Below, one piece after another: positions 1-11,061 of a stretch of DNA of 64,000 nucleotides. Origin of the DNA: Brachynemurus nebulosus (lineage: Eukaryota > Arthropoda > Insecta > Neuroptera > Myrmeleontidae); contig JAPWDM010000006.1 in NCBI GenBank assembly GCA_035578155.1, forward strand, positions 15,826,305 to 15,890,304, given 5' to 3'. Within the stretch, counting starts at the first letter, position 1, and every line of letters starts with the position of its first letter. The notes under the pieces are model-generated. The model made no database searches. It worked only from the letters and a program-made list of their open reading frames with translations, and was not told the DNA's origin. The position numbers were made by a program, and so were the translations under genes.

Positions 1-2643
1 GTCTCACCGAGTGAGTCAGTGCCATTCATTATTTTGGATCTTGATCTCATTCCAATTACATTTTGACAATGATGGAACATTGTTGTGAAGTAATTAGTCA
101 GAGTTTCTCCCTGAGTCGAAAGATTGATGTTTTGCTACATCACTTACAAACACAAACAAATAAACTTGGGGCACATCACAATCATACTGTTTGTCATTTT
201 TCACACACAGACCCACGCCCAAACACGCTCAATAATGAGAGAAAATGAAGATTGTTTCATGTTGCCGGCATATGTTGTTCGAATCGTATTTAAATCAAAA
301 ACTATACAACATAATATTATGTGTCTTAATAGAATGTCTGTATTTAGAATTGTGTACCAGATGAAGCAGCAACGTAGACAAAATTAGAATGTTCAATATC
401 AGCTTCCGGGGATCTCGTAAGGGCGTAATTCTTAGATTAATTTAAAACTTTTTATTTTAATCCCGAAAGAAAAATGAATTGAGTTCAACAGCATAAATAT
501 CATAATCTTAAAGCGTATAATATAGTAAGCCGTAAGGTATTGTCAAATTGTTGTTATTTCTAGGAACTAATGTAACAAATATTTAAACTCTCTCGCCATC
601 GGGCTGGTCTCCTTGACTAGGTTGGGTGCGTGATGGCAACGACATCTATAATATACATTTTTCCGGGCTCATTAACGAATATAAATAATGGTAACCGTGG
701 AAATAAATAAATTTAAAATATTTTTTAACAAACCGTAAAATCTGAATACAAATATTTGCTATTTACAATTAATTTTTTTGTAAATAAATTTGAACAATTT
801 GATTTGTTCAATTTGAACAATAAAATACTGGATGAAGTATAACAGTTATATTGAAAAATTAATTAAACAATTTTCGACGTTATTATGGATATAATTATCA
901 AGACAGTATTTCCTTCCAACCTCGGACTATGCAGAGGAAAAAGTTGCTGGTGCCGGTGAAGCACGTCAGGGAAATTCGAGAATTAAGAAATGCTGGCATG
1001 TCATTTAGTTGAATGTAGAATCATAAGAAAAACATCAATAACTTTAACTCCTTATGAAACATTATTGTATGTGACTATGTGAGTTAAAATACATCAAATA
1101 TTTTAAATTCTGTATTTATGGATTGACGTGTAGATGTTAATACTGTTGACAGATAAATAAGGAATGACATATTAGTTGCAACTGCGTTTATAATCAAAGT
1201 GAATCAATGTAAATATTTTTATTTAATATTTTTTATTATACTATAAACACATATGAGCCCGTATTAATGCTTGTTTTCTCCACTACTCACGCTGCAATCG
1301 ATTTAATTGTCCCCACCATATACTTCGCCCTCTGCCTATAGAGACAACGACATCTATGAACTGGTTTTATTTTAATCAAGAATAAAAGTTAAAATTGACA
1401 GACGTAAAACAAAACTAGAAATAATTTAAAGTATTTTTTTTTTTAAATACGATGACTCTATGAACTTTGTACGATAAATACTTGAAGTTGAGAACCTTGA
1501 TTTCGCTGTATATCTCCCAGATAATTAACCCGCACAGATAGCCGAACCCGTTGAGATTATAACTGATAACAACAATGGGCGAAATTATAAAACGCGCTTA
1601 TCAATTTTAATGATTATTCGAAACTTTGTGGATGCATTTTAACAAAGAACTTGTCAAACCCGTCGAATATTTTGTTTTTCTGGAATTCAACTCTAATTAT
1701 TGGGGTCCTGAATATCCGGTTCCTAAATCATTGGGTAATTGGTTAAAACGAAATCATTAAACTCTTGAAATCCCAATTAAAACTACGTTGATTAATTTTA
1801 CTAAATATTGACGGAAAGTTTTAACTCATGTTATTATATTGGGTTACACATCAGGGACTGTGGTTTAACTTTTAGAGGAAACTTTTTACCTCATCGTGTA
1901 CTTATAATAACACAACAATTGTAGGTATACATAATGGGATATTTGACAATTTTTTAAAAACCATCTTAGTGTGTTTATTACTTCTTACTAAACTCATAAT
2001 ACACATTTTTAAATTATTTTGTACTATATTTTTAATAAAAATCACCGATAAAATTTCAGTTTTTAAAAAGATCGCCAAAACGATACGTTCTGTCTCTTTC
2101 AAATCGTACGACGTCATTGGCTCTAAAACATTAGTAATAATAGTAGGTCTAGTAATGAAAATTAATACCTATAATGAAAAATTTCTTTCATAGTTACCAA
2201 AAAAGTAAATAATTTTTTTCCTGACTACAATATAATACCTACATATTTGAACGAGCTTGTGACGTTAGCTGCTTTTGCTTGATGTTTTTGATTACGTCAT
2301 TTTTAACGTAAATTTTGTAATTTTATTTAATTAAAATTTTTACATTTTTGAATGAAATAACCTGTAAAAAAGCAATATTCAGTATCATTATGACTCGAGT
2401 AATTATCTAAAAATCAAAATAGATATTTTTTCAACTACTGTCAAATACCCCATTACATTCTCATAAAAAGCGAAAAATTATAACGGACGTATGACTACTA
2501 GACATATTCGTATTTAAAATGTTATTTATTGTAGGTATATTTTTCAAATCATACTATTCCGTGTAAGAGGAAAAGATGGAATATTGCATTATTTTGAGAC
2601 AAAATTAAATTACCTGATACGTCAAATTCCCTTTTAAAAAATA
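1..2643. other. AT-rich stretch, nothing recognised
   Basis: I see no gene, tandem repeat or terminal-repeat element here. The open frames are short, AT-rich and overlapping on both strands (for example around 1902-2193), as expected by chance. Intron or intergenic DNA are equally possible. Confidence 0.5.
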
Positions 2644-2645
2644 TA

Positions 2646-3494
2646 CCGTAAAAACGTCTAAACCCACGTAGGGGGTCTAAACCCGGACACTTTGTACCAA
2701 TCTTCAAAGTAAATAATTTCTACATTAACCTGCAACAATAAACATTTGTTCTTGACGTCACTAGAGAGAGAAAAACATCCTCTAAACAGCTGTATCAATA
2801 AAAACTACGGATTTCAATTTTTACTAGCTCATTTTACAGGATTACTATCCTACAGTTTTTCAAAGAAATAAAATGTGTGTCTAACTTAGACATATAATTT
2901 TCGTCATAATTGTCATATTGTTTTAGTTTTGATACGTATGTGTTCAGAATTTTATCGCGCATCATTTAATGATGTTTGAAGTTATATTCGATGTATATCT
3001 AAAAAAGATACATGCTATATACATATATCCGTTTGGACCCGGACACATCTGTTTATTACACTATGGCCGCGATTCGCACTGGCTGTAACTTCCACAATCC
3101 ATACGTTATATATACCACCCTTCCCACAAAATGTTTTGAAGCCTTTGACAGGTTTAAAGATGTGTTTTATATCAGACGACAGTGTTTTATATCAGACGAT
3201 ATAAAACACTGTCCTAACCCCAACGGGAGAGATTAGTTTGCATGTTATTACATTATTTAAGTAAGTGTCCGGGTCAAGACTGATTTAGGGTCTAGACCCG
3301 GACACTTACTAATTATTTTTTATTTTTTTATTTTTACTTATAATAAAACAAATGGGTCAGGGATATAACAAATAATATACACTCTTTCTAATGGTTATAC
3401 TTTTATTGGTGATATCTATGACAGAAACATGTATAAACATAAAATTAACCAAAAAAAATGTAAAAGAAGTGTCCGGGTCTAGACGGTTTTACGG
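2646..3494 (+). mobile_element. TA-flanked MITE, family C, copy 1
   Basis: The ends are inverted: CCGTAAAAACGTCTAAACCC on the left, and on the right the complement of CCGTAAAACCGTCTAGACCC. Both sides are bounded by TA (2644-2645 and 3495-3496), the usual target duplication of Tc1/mariner/IS630-type elements. Subterminal copies of GACCCGGACAC occur near 2685, 3037, 3265 and 3293. A second copy of nearly the same length lies in opposite orientation at 27725-28575. There is no transposase frame, so it is a non-autonomous element. The superfamily is inferred from the TA flank only. Confidence 0.85.
3178..3213. repeat. Perfect 16-bp stem hairpin inside family C copy 1
   Basis: The 16-base arm GACAGTGTTTTATATC is followed by the loop AGAC and the exact complementary arm. 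A direct copy of TGTTTTATATCAGACGA precedes it at about 3163. Family C copy 2 (near 28008) has this motif only once, so copy 1 carries a local duplication or inversion. Confidence 0.9.
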
Positions 3495-3716
3495 TACGTA
3501 AGTATTTAACAGCAATTCAATTCAGACTTTTCGTTAAAAACATCTACATAAAAGAACTGATCCTGAATCATATCTAGCAAACTATTATTAAAACCATCAA
3601 AGAATATCATTCCTATTATTTTTAAGATAATTTCTAAAACTTCTTTATCAAAATATTTCACATATAGCTACATCGTATACAATAATTGCTACACTTTTCA
3701 AACATTTCCATCTATA

Positions 3717-4175
3717 CAGGGTGTAAAGAAAATAACTCTCGTCCTTTTGAGGGGTGACTCAGTGCACCCTGTAGACACTAAAACCACAGGAATATTTTTC
3801 GAATTAACAGTTTGAAAAAATCGCAAATTAACTGGCTACATGACGTTTCAAAATTTTTCTAAGTACGGCTCCGTCCAAATTAGGCATAACAAGTACCTTC
3901 TTAATACAAAAGGTAGAAAATAATTTTATTGATTAAAATTCAATAAAATTGTCTAAACATGTTTAGGTCGTAAACGTTTTTTTTTAAACAAAAAATTTAT
4001 CTTACAAAGATGAAATGGTCAGAGACGGATTAAAAAAAATATTTAACGGCCCCTTTTTTTGACCCATATTAAGTATCAAATGTTTTCTGTTAAAAAACAG
4101 TTTGGGTTCAAATTTATTGGATAAGATCTACCCACTGTTTTCGTAGCGAGATTTACATAACTAATTTACACCCTG
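3717..4175 (+). mobile_element. TA-flanked MITE, CAGGGTG family, copy 1
   Basis: It starts CAGGGTGTAAAG and ends TTTACACCCTG, with TA on both sides (3715-3716, 4176-4177). The interior matches 31541-31945 closely, for example the shared stretches AATAACTCTCGTCCTTTTGA and AAATTAACTGGCTACATGA. It has no coding capacity. It is probably a Tc1/mariner-type MITE, judged by TA flank and size. Confidence 0.85.
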
Positions 4176-4177
4176 TA

Positions 4178-4430
4178 TATGAAAATATTGCACAGTTGAT
4201 GCAAATGAAACAAGACAACATGTTTGCATCACACATTTCGCCACATGTTTTCATTTTGTTACATTTTCACATTTTCATTTTGGCGGCCACACCGGTAATT
4301 GTAACCCACCACATAGTTAGTTGGTGGCACTCGACTGACTCCTCAGCATCCATTATTATTCTGAAATTGTGTAATTGTAAACTTGGTGATATGTGCACTG
4401 TACAGTGAAGTACATAACACACACTCAAAC
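4178..4430. other. Short GC-richer patch, no function assigned
   Basis: This stretch is less AT-rich than its neighbours (GGCGGCCACACCGG near 4280, and a CTGTACAG palindrome near 4398). It contains a 70-codon open frame from 4196 with no recognisable domain. It could be unique DNA or part of an old repeat. Confidence 0.3.
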
Positions 4431-4496
4431 CGGTTTTTGTGCGGTAAGTTTTTTATGCGGAATATAAAAAAAAAAGTGCCGATCAAAGTCAATATA

Positions 4497-5418
4497 AGGT
4501 AAGTGCGGGAGAGATGCCGCAGTAGCCATAGTTCGCCCGTTGATTGATAGATAGCGCTATTAATGGATTATATGTTACTTATTTAATCTGCATATGGTAA
4601 CATTTATGATTAATCCATCAGTTTAGTAATTATCCAGTTTTTTATTATTGAAAAGTAAGTTTTTTAACATAATATTTTATCAGGCATTTAATTCATTAGA
4701 ATTTAAGAAAGTATATTTCATTGTTTTAGTGAAAATGAGTTTTGTTATTAATTTTGGTATATTTTAAAAGTACTGTATAAAATTTTAGCTTAGAATTCCG
4801 CACTATGCTTGCTACAGCAACATGCAGCATCTATGCCAACAAAAAGGAGGGATGCCGCATTTAAAGTTGGTACAGATGCCGCATCATATTACAGGTTAAA
4901 AACATAGACTTATACCTTAATTATACAATTTTTTTTTGAACTGTAAATTATGCCTCGTAAATATAAATTATCCACTAATGGATCAGGAAGAGCTCTCGTA
5001 TTAGTGAAGATAACGAAAATAATGATGATTGTCTGTGTATTGAATCTTTTGAAAAGTACTCAGAAACAAAAAAAAAGTTGACTGGTTAAGATGTATAAAG
5101 TGTCAAAAATGGTTACATATGGCATGCATCATGTATGGAGATGTGTGTAAAATGCAAAATTTTTAATATGACCTATGCGGCGTCTCTCCTTCTTTGATGC
5201 GTCACCTCTCCCATAGGTGTGGGAGAGATGCCGCGTTGCAGGCTCTACAAAAACGTTAATTAGGAATCCTTTTTGACTCAAAATTTAAAATAATTTCTAA
5301 ATAATTTTAAAGAACAATGTTTACATTTATTGTGTACCAAATTTCAAATCAATTTAGTGCATACTTAAAGAATTATCAAGTGTTTTCAAAATGTGCGGCA
5401 TCTCTCCCGCATTCACCC
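4497..5418 (+). mobile_element. Pogo-like DNA transposon remnant, family D, copy 1
   Basis: The inverted ends share GGTRARTGCGGGAGAGATGCCG (R = A or G) and are flanked by TA on both sides (4495-4496, 5419-5420). GGGAGAGATGCCGC-type motifs recur inside (about 4849, 4870, 5169, 5221). The second copy is inverted at 16694-17610. A broken plus-strand frame near 4949-5165 encodes the end of a transposase-like protein. TA duplication plus a C-terminal zinc-finger tail fits the pogo/Tigger group of Tc1/mariner, but no DDE catalytic domain remains to confirm it. Confidence 0.75.
4949..5165 (+). pseudogene. Zinc-finger tail of a transposase, frameshifted
   Basis: Reading across one frame change near 5075, the translation has the order CxC, then Y-S-E-T, then W-L-R-C-I-K-C-Q-K-W-L-H-M-A-C, and stops at TAA 5163-5165. 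That CxC...W..C..C..W.H..C spacing resembles the PHD-like zinc-binding tail found at the C-terminus of many insect pogo/Tigger-type transposases. The same tail, with a different lesion, is on the minus strand at 16946-17218. The DDE domain is absent. An alternative is a captured host PHD finger. Confidence 0.55.
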
Positions 5419-5570
5419 TAAGTGCTGTTTTTCCGGTTATTTTAAGCGGTTTTAACCGCCAGGTTAAACCAAGCATAAAATAGACCGAAATCACCGAAAA
5501 CCGGTTATTTTTGAACAAAACCGTCATCCCTACTTTATGATTTCCCTATCCCCAGCACAAAAAACGGCTT

Positions 5571-6079
5571 CAGTGTACCCTCCTGCATGTGGATATCAAA
5601 CACATGTGTGTATCATTTACGTTGTAAAAGTTTTTAGTTATTTTCATGACAATTAGCTTCCTAGTAAAGTTAGTTTCGCTATAGCTTGCTAGCTAACTTT
5701 TTGTATTTCGTTATTATTATCATTACAATTACAATACTCGTATATGAAACGATCTGATGCTATCATACTATGCGGTATGCTACCTTCGCATACATACATA
5801 GTTATAATGTATTAAAATCTCAACTTTACACTTCGGCTAACTTTTACCCATAGCAGTGCAACGGTAGCTCAGTGTAGCAGTGGAACGTAACGAACCAACC
5901 GCATATTTGTAACCACATTCTATTTTTTCCCTCGGGCAAAATTAAAATTTACTACACTGGTCTCCAAAAAAATGATAATAAACATTTGTTCGTATTTGTT
6001 TGTACAAAAATATTACTCTGTCGTGGAGAATTTTTTTTCATTTTGACCATTGAGACCAGAGTCTGGTCAGAATCATCGA
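5571..6079. other. No feature recognised
   Basis: Mixed AT-rich DNA with no open frame of note and no repeat partner seen elsewhere in the window. Confidence 0.4.
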
Positions 6080-6294
6080 AACTAGATGATTTTTCGGAAA
6101 AAACAAAAAGTTAATCCAATCATTTTAAAAATTCCAGAATGGAATTCAGCTATTAAAGCCACTGTCATAACGCCACCTGAGCCCGGGACTATGGCAGAAA
6201 TTTGTTTTGAGGTCCCTAGAAACCGGAAATAATATTTACTAAAATTTAAATATATATAAATTTTAGTAAATATTATTTTATATATATATACCAT

Positions 6295-6600
6295 GTGAGT
6301 TTTTTGAGAGTTGCCATTTCTATTACAACCAAATTTTTATGTTAGAAATGGTACTGGAAAAGGTTCTTTTCTTGGATGTAATGGAAATGTAAGCAAGAAA
6401 AACACTATCGGTGAAGTAGCTTCAAGTACATATGCATATTTTTACCGCCTAACTGATAAATTAAAGAAAAATTAAAAAATTAAACTTGGGTAAAAAAATT
6501 TTTTTGCTCATTTATGTTGTTAATTAATGCATTAGATCAGTTTTATCGAAAACTAAATATATAGTCCCATTTTAAAAATCTGTAAGTTTGTATCCTAGTT
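6295..6600 (+). mobile_element. MITE family A, copy 1 (3'-truncated)
   Basis: It starts GTGAGTTTTTTGAGAGTTGC and follows the family A sequence (shared TTAATTAATGCATTAGATCA, TTGCTCATTTATGTTG) as in the copies at 9251-9700 (inverted) and 25047-25456. It stops at AAGTTTGTATCCTAG and lacks the final hundred or so bases, including the right terminal repeat. It lies inside repeat Q. Confidence 0.8.
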
Positions 6601-6749
6601 ATCCGCACGATAACTCTCAAATGAAGAATCCAAATTTTACGAAATTTGATGGAAACATAATTGGAATTCCCAAACTCTTGAATGAGTTTTTCAACCAACC
6701 ACGTCGGTTGCCAGGAACATGGTTTTTTGGACATTTTTCGTGAAAAATA

Positions 6750-7205
6750 GTATATTATTCAACAAGCTGGTAATGATAGCTATTACTCACGAAGATGGAA
6801 TTGCGACACGAGTCGAGCTTGCGAGACGAGTGTCGTAATGCATCTGAGTGAGTAATAGTCATTGCAAGCGAGTAGAATACGATATTTTGTCTAAGAGTTT
6901 TTTTTTATTTAAATATTGAATATTTTTAAATCAAAAGAATACAATTTTTAATCTACCTCTAATTTCATTAAATGTTTATATATATGTACAAACGATGAAA
7001 ACAAAATACAAACTACTTTGTTTACTTAGATGTTGCTACGCAACATATTTGAAATTAAAAATTGATACGTATATTATACACCAAAACAAAAGTCAGCCCA
7101 TTGAATAATGGTTAATACGGTGATTTCATTGGTCAAAAAGGCAGTGAGTAATGAAAATTCCTCCACACCTTTGAATAATGCCTAACTTTCTCAACAATTA
7201 ACGGA
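6750..7205 (+). mobile_element. Dispersed element P, copy 1
   Basis: The sequence from GTATATTATTCAAC to TTCTCAACAATTA matches 22731-23195 in inverted orientation. It includes the GC-rich core GCGAGACGAGTGTCG, the block TTTGACCAATGAAATCAC (other strand) and CACACCTTTGAATAATG. No clear terminal inverted repeats or coding frame are visible, so the class is unknown. Confidence 0.65.
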
Positions 7206-7454
7206 TTACCGGTTTAAACTGGTTACCGAGTAAAACTAATTTTTATAAATGGAAATTCGCTATGTTATTCAGGATGCTGCTACAGGGGTATTTCAGTATA
7301 TACACTTGACTAATTATCAGGGGATCCTGGGTTGCAGTCCCAACCGATCTAAATTTACAATTTTTCAGTCTCTACATGTGACCTTTTATTAACAACAATG
7401 CTTTGGCCATGTACCTATGTGAGTCGAGTGTTCATATTCAGTTTAGCTGGACAT

Positions 7455-7629
7455 CAGGACCGGATTAACTCTAAGTTCCACCCTGGCTACCGTGAAAAAT
7501 GCCAAATACCGCCCCTGCAAAAAAATCACATTATCAACAAAAAAAAAAAGTCACATTTGTCACATTGTGTTCCAAATTTTGCCGCTAAGAGCACCAGCCC
7601 CGTGTGCCCCTAGCGTAAATCCAGCACTG
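7455..7629. mobile_element. Short hAT-type MITE with perfect 8-bp duplication
   Basis: The ends are CAGGACCGGATTAA and, inverted, CAGTGCTGGATTTA. The 8-bp direct repeat CTGGACAT flanks the element exactly (7447-7454 and 7630-7637). CAGNG-type ends plus an 8-bp duplication are the signature of the hAT superfamily. At 175 bp it cannot code for transposase. Confidence 0.88.
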
Positions 7630-7639
7630 CTGGACATTA

Positions 7640-8512
7640 TCAGTGACCATACGAATATTAACGTAAGTTCGTCATCGAGAAAATATTGAAATTAAAATTA
7701 TCTGGTTTGTTCAATTTTCTCAGAGTGTAATCGATGTCATATTATTCCACACAATTTTAATGCCATTTCAATTTTTTTTTTTTTTTAATTTAACATGGGT
7801 ATGATTTTTGGCCGACGAAATTACAGTAGCTGGGAAATTTTGATTACAAAACCCTAAAAATGATTTAATATTGTATAGTGTCTAAATATTCATATGTTGA
7901 ATATTACCATTAACATTTATCAAGTTGCTCTTATGCCGAGTACATTTTTTAAATTTTAAAATAAACTTTCGTAATATAAAGTGCTTTTATGTGATACATT
8001 ATTATAATGTCTAGTTCGGTAGAGACGTCGAGCTCTTAAAAAGTCATTTTGTATCGTTATAATAATTTATACTTTTTATTAAAATTTAAAAAAAAAAAAT
8101 GGTTACGAAGGAGGTACATTAGTGTGACTGTATATGTGTTTGCAAAAATGAAAATTCGAGAATTCCGTTTTGTCAAGTCAATATCACGGATTTTTGTTTT
8201 TTCGTTGTCAAGGCCGGTGAGAAAGACGACAGGCTCCCGGGCACAGGAAGAATTTTCCCAAAATACTATTAATGAACAAAAAAAACACTTTTTCAGTTCG
8301 TCCGGGTAACTGTCCCATCTGACCCCCCCCCCCTTCAAGCCAACCCTATTTCTGCTACAATTTAAATGTACTGCATCATGTAAAGTATAACATGAAATAC
8401 CGACAGGTATTCTAGTATTCCTAACCATATGATGATTAGTGCAATGAATGGCAAACATCAATTTTCGGTAAATTAGTCGATTGTACTTTCACAAATTTCG
8501 CTTGCGCCATTA
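7640..8512. other. No gene recognised; contains poly-C tract
   Basis: This stretch is AT-rich with homopolymers, including a run of 11 C near 8323-8333. A 134-codon minus-strand open frame (8057-8461) has no domain I recognise. It crosses poly-A and poly-C runs and is judged spurious. Part of it may be an unidentified repeat. Confidence 0.35.
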
Positions 8513-8710
8513 TCCTTACTAATATTATAAATGTGAAAGTAAGTTTGTTGGTTTGTTTAAGTCTTGCTTACACGCCTCAACAGCTTAACTAATCAACTTA
8601 AAACTTTACAAAGAGATAGCTTGGGAAACGGAGATGGTTATAGGCTACTTTTCAACCCGAGAAAACATTCGATTTCACTGGAAAGATTCCTCGAAAAAAT
8701 AACAACACTC
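8513..8710 (+). mobile_element. Helitron-like 5' end fragment
   Basis: It begins TCCTTACTAATATTATAAA directly after TTA. This matches the TC(T)..ACTAATATTATAAA 5' end of a repeat very widespread in insect genomes, generally attributed to Helitron-like elements. The following GGTTATAGGCTACTTTTCAA is also typical of that family. No matching 3' CTAG end is seen nearby, so this is a truncated piece. Confidence 0.5.
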
Positions 8711-9080
8711 AACTGTGACATGATATAAGTATACTCTATACGTATTAACATAATGTGATAATTTCAAACACTACCTGGACGAGGGTAAATGCTAGCATTT
8801 TATATAATCAATAAAATAAACTTCCTTTAAACAAGTGTTCCAAGAAAATAACAAAAAAGCTAAATATTAAATCAGACTACATACCTAATAATAAAAGTTT
8901 TAAAGACCCCCAAAAAAGCGGTCCTTAAGGGAAAAACCTTTATTATTATGTATAATCCAGCCCACAGTATGGCTCAATATAGTGATTTAAATCAGAATAA
9001 CCTTGATAAATGTAAAAGCAAAATTAGACGTACCTAATGTTTTGCCTTTTCACCTTTTCACCATTTTTATATTGGAGTAG
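8711..9080. other. No feature recognised
   Basis: AT-rich DNA with no repeat partner or frame of note in the window. Confidence 0.4.
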
Positions 9081-9227
9081 GGTAAAAGCCCCTATACCCA
9101 AACGCGTTCTATACTCAAAAAGTTTTGATATTTTATATATTAATGAAGTTATTTCTGAACGAAAACCGATAAATATTAAAACTGTTCGAGTATTGAATGC
9201 GTTCCGGCATAGGGGCTTTTACGTTAA
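9081..9227. repeat. Small inverted-repeat element
   Basis: GGTAAAAGCCCCTATACCCA at the left pairs with GGCATAGGGGCTTTTACG at the right. Imperfect pairing continues inward (TTCTATACTC with GAGTATTGAA). It could be a very short MITE. A related single end (GGGGTTTTTACGTTACCTAT) occurs near 38441. Confidence 0.55.
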
Positions 9228-9250
9228 CTATAGTAACTTTCGCATATACT

Positions 9251-9700
9251 GTATGAGTTTTTCGAGAGTTGCCATTTTTATTACAGCCAAACCGTTTATT
9301 TAATCGAAAAATTGTTCAAATAAGAGTTGTAGAGATCGACCGAGGCAACCGATTCCTATAGTCAGGAGCTTTATAGCTCTTATGGTTTTCAAGCTATGAT
9401 ACAAACTTATAGATTTTTAAATGAGACTATATATTAATTTTTCGATAAAACTGATCTAATGCATTAATTAACAACATAAATGAGCAAAAAAATTTTTTTT
9501 AACCCAAGTTTAATTTTTAAATTTTTCTTTAATTTATCAGTTAGGCGGTAAAAATATGCATATGTACTTGAGGCTACTTCAACCGATAGTGTATTTCTTG
9601 GTTACATTTCCATTACATCCAAGAAAAGAACCTTTTCCAGTACCATTTCTATCATAAAAATTTGGTTGCAATAGAAATGGCAACTCTCAAAAAACTCACA
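9251..9700 (-). mobile_element. MITE family A, copy 2 (full length, inverted)
   Basis: It is bounded by GAGTTTTTCGAGAGTTGCCA on the left and by TGGCAACTCTCAAAAAACTC on the right, a terminal inverted repeat continuing for more than 30 bp with mismatches. The interior matches 6295-6600 and 25047-25456 but runs in the opposite direction. It is non-coding. The superfamily is not clear because I could not fix the target duplication. Confidence 0.85.
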
Positions 9701-9840
9701 TGGTATATTTGTAGGTTTGTGACGAATCTTTACAACTGTGCCCCAAGCCCAAAACACATCCATATTAAAAAAAAATCTTTTACATTGTCCAGAAACGTTG
9801 TGACTTTACTACCCATCAGACAACTGAACTCTTTTTTATG

Positions 9841-10245
9841 CGGTTCTTTTTTGTGCGATTTTTTTATGCGATTTTCATAATGTGAATCAAAATCATAAGA
9901 CAGTAAGAAACTTAAACAATTACTATAATAACTTTCTTTGATAAAAATACTTTTTAACGGCTTTTAAGCATTTAATCGATACATTGCATAAGAAGATAAG
10001 TTATTGCATCATTTAATTTTATTACAGATGTATTTTTCAAAATTTTCATAATATTATAAAATTGAAATAAAATCTTTCTACGTGTAAATTAATGCTTTAT
10101 CTTGTTTATAGAAGCAATTTTCAAGGAAATTTCCAAGTTTTGAGTGTTTTGTACAATTTGGATCGAACTATTTATAGCTATTTATGATATTTTTGAATTT
10201 GTGCGATTTTTTTATGCGATCCCTATCCACCGCACAAAAAAGGAT
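9841..10245. mobile_element. MITE family U, copy 2
   Basis: The left end GGTTCTTTTTTGTGCGAT pairs with the right end CCGCACAAAAAAGGATC. TTTATGCGAT also appears next to both ends. It matches the split copy at 4431-5567. No coding frame. Confidence 0.65.
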
Positions 10246-10865
10246 CAACTTTATACAACATAAAGTAGTAAGGTCACCGGCATTTCTCAACAAAACTTGA
10301 ATGTGATACGATTTTCAAATTCTTTTTAATCGTAAAATGTTCATTAGTGTCAAAAATGAGTTACTGTTACGGTAGAATTTCACCATTCAACTGAATATTG
10401 TCAGCTCAGCTTTACAATAAAATTTCATTATGTACATAAAAGTATATTAATATAATATCTACTACAATGTTTATCGAGAGACCATTATAGTGTGTAAATG
10501 TATAAGGTGTACTACTGCTCGCATATACGCTAACTACTTGTATGGTGTATTATTATGTATTATGTTGGTATTACAATGCAGAGGTGGCACCAACTCTATC
10601 CTCTATAGATATGTATTTATACTCTTTACTCTATACAGGATAATAAAAGTTGAGATTTAACATATGAAAATTATTTTGAAGTGGTGCTCCAGTTTAAAAA
10701 GTACACATATTTCAACCGCTTATTACATGTACAGTATGGTACAATATGTCCTATGATCATTGGATTTTAACGAGAAAAGTTTGGAGATTGCACAGTGGTC
10801 TAATTTCCAAAAAAAGCGGACAAAAATTATAAAAGTGAAGTTTGTAATTTTGAACTTATTATCCC
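10246..10865. other. No feature recognised
   Basis: AT-rich DNA with TATA-like and ATAATATA runs but no recognisable gene or repeat pair. Confidence 0.4.
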
Positions 10866-11061
10866 GTAATACCGTAGGGGCGACACCTCTGCAGCTCGGT
10901 GCAAATCGACAGTCGATTATACCGTCTGCATTACCAGAGAAGGGAAGGTCAAACACAGTTAACTGAGCACCGGTCTCGTACGCCACTTCTAGTTGTTCAT
11001 TAATAACTTCTGTTTGCAAGTGTGTTTTTGAAATAAAAAGTGATGAAAGTTGAAAATGAAG
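10866..11061 (+). promoter_or_regulatory. Candidate promoter and first exon
   Basis: This is a locally GC-richer patch in AT-rich surroundings. Near its end is an ATG (11043-11045), followed by codons for M-K-V-E-N-E and one extra base. Then comes a consensus donor site, AAG|GTGAGT, with the intron beginning at 11062. This is what a short 5' exon looks like. I could not identify a second exon, the initiator element is a guess, and a matching donor can arise by chance. Confidence 0.25.

Larger units (their letters stand above)
4431..5567. mobile_element. Old MITE (family U, copy 1) split by later insertions
   Basis: The left end CCGGTTTTTGTGCGG and the right end (CCCTATCCCC, then CAGCACAAAAAACGG) form an inverted pair. 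The pair matches the ends of 9841-10245, which also reads CCCTATCCACCGCACAAAAAA at its right end. The element is split by the pogo-like element at 4497-5418. An inverted AACCGG/CCGGTT remnant at about 5424-5513, whose outer end reads like TAGGGATGACGG on the other strand, may be a third layer. Confidence 0.6.
6080..7300 (+). repeat. Dispersed repeat family Q, copy 1, interrupted twice
   Basis: Blocks of this region match 15740-16240 in the same order. They share GACTATG..CAGAAATT..TTTTGAGGTC (near 6187), CGATAACTCTCAAA (near 6608), a block ending in an ATGRTTTTTTG motif (near 6720), and GGAAATTCGCTATGT..CAGGATGCTGC (near 7251). Between these blocks sit two insertions missing from the other copy: the MITE at 6295-6600 and the element at 6750-7205. 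No coding frame survives. Confidence 0.65.

Noticed and set aside
7327..7360. tRNA-like GGGTTGCAGTCCCAACC
   Set aside because: The loop lacks the TTCGA core, and no acceptor or anticodon arms can be drawn around it.
8057..8461. 134-codon minus-strand frame, the longest in the window
   Set aside because: It crosses poly-C and poly-A runs, has no recognisable domain, and is within chance expectation for 64 kb on six frames.
10723..11019. 98-codon minus-strand frame over the GC-richer patch
   Set aside because: It lies antisense to the candidate first exon, its second half is low-complexity AT-rich, and no domain is recognised.
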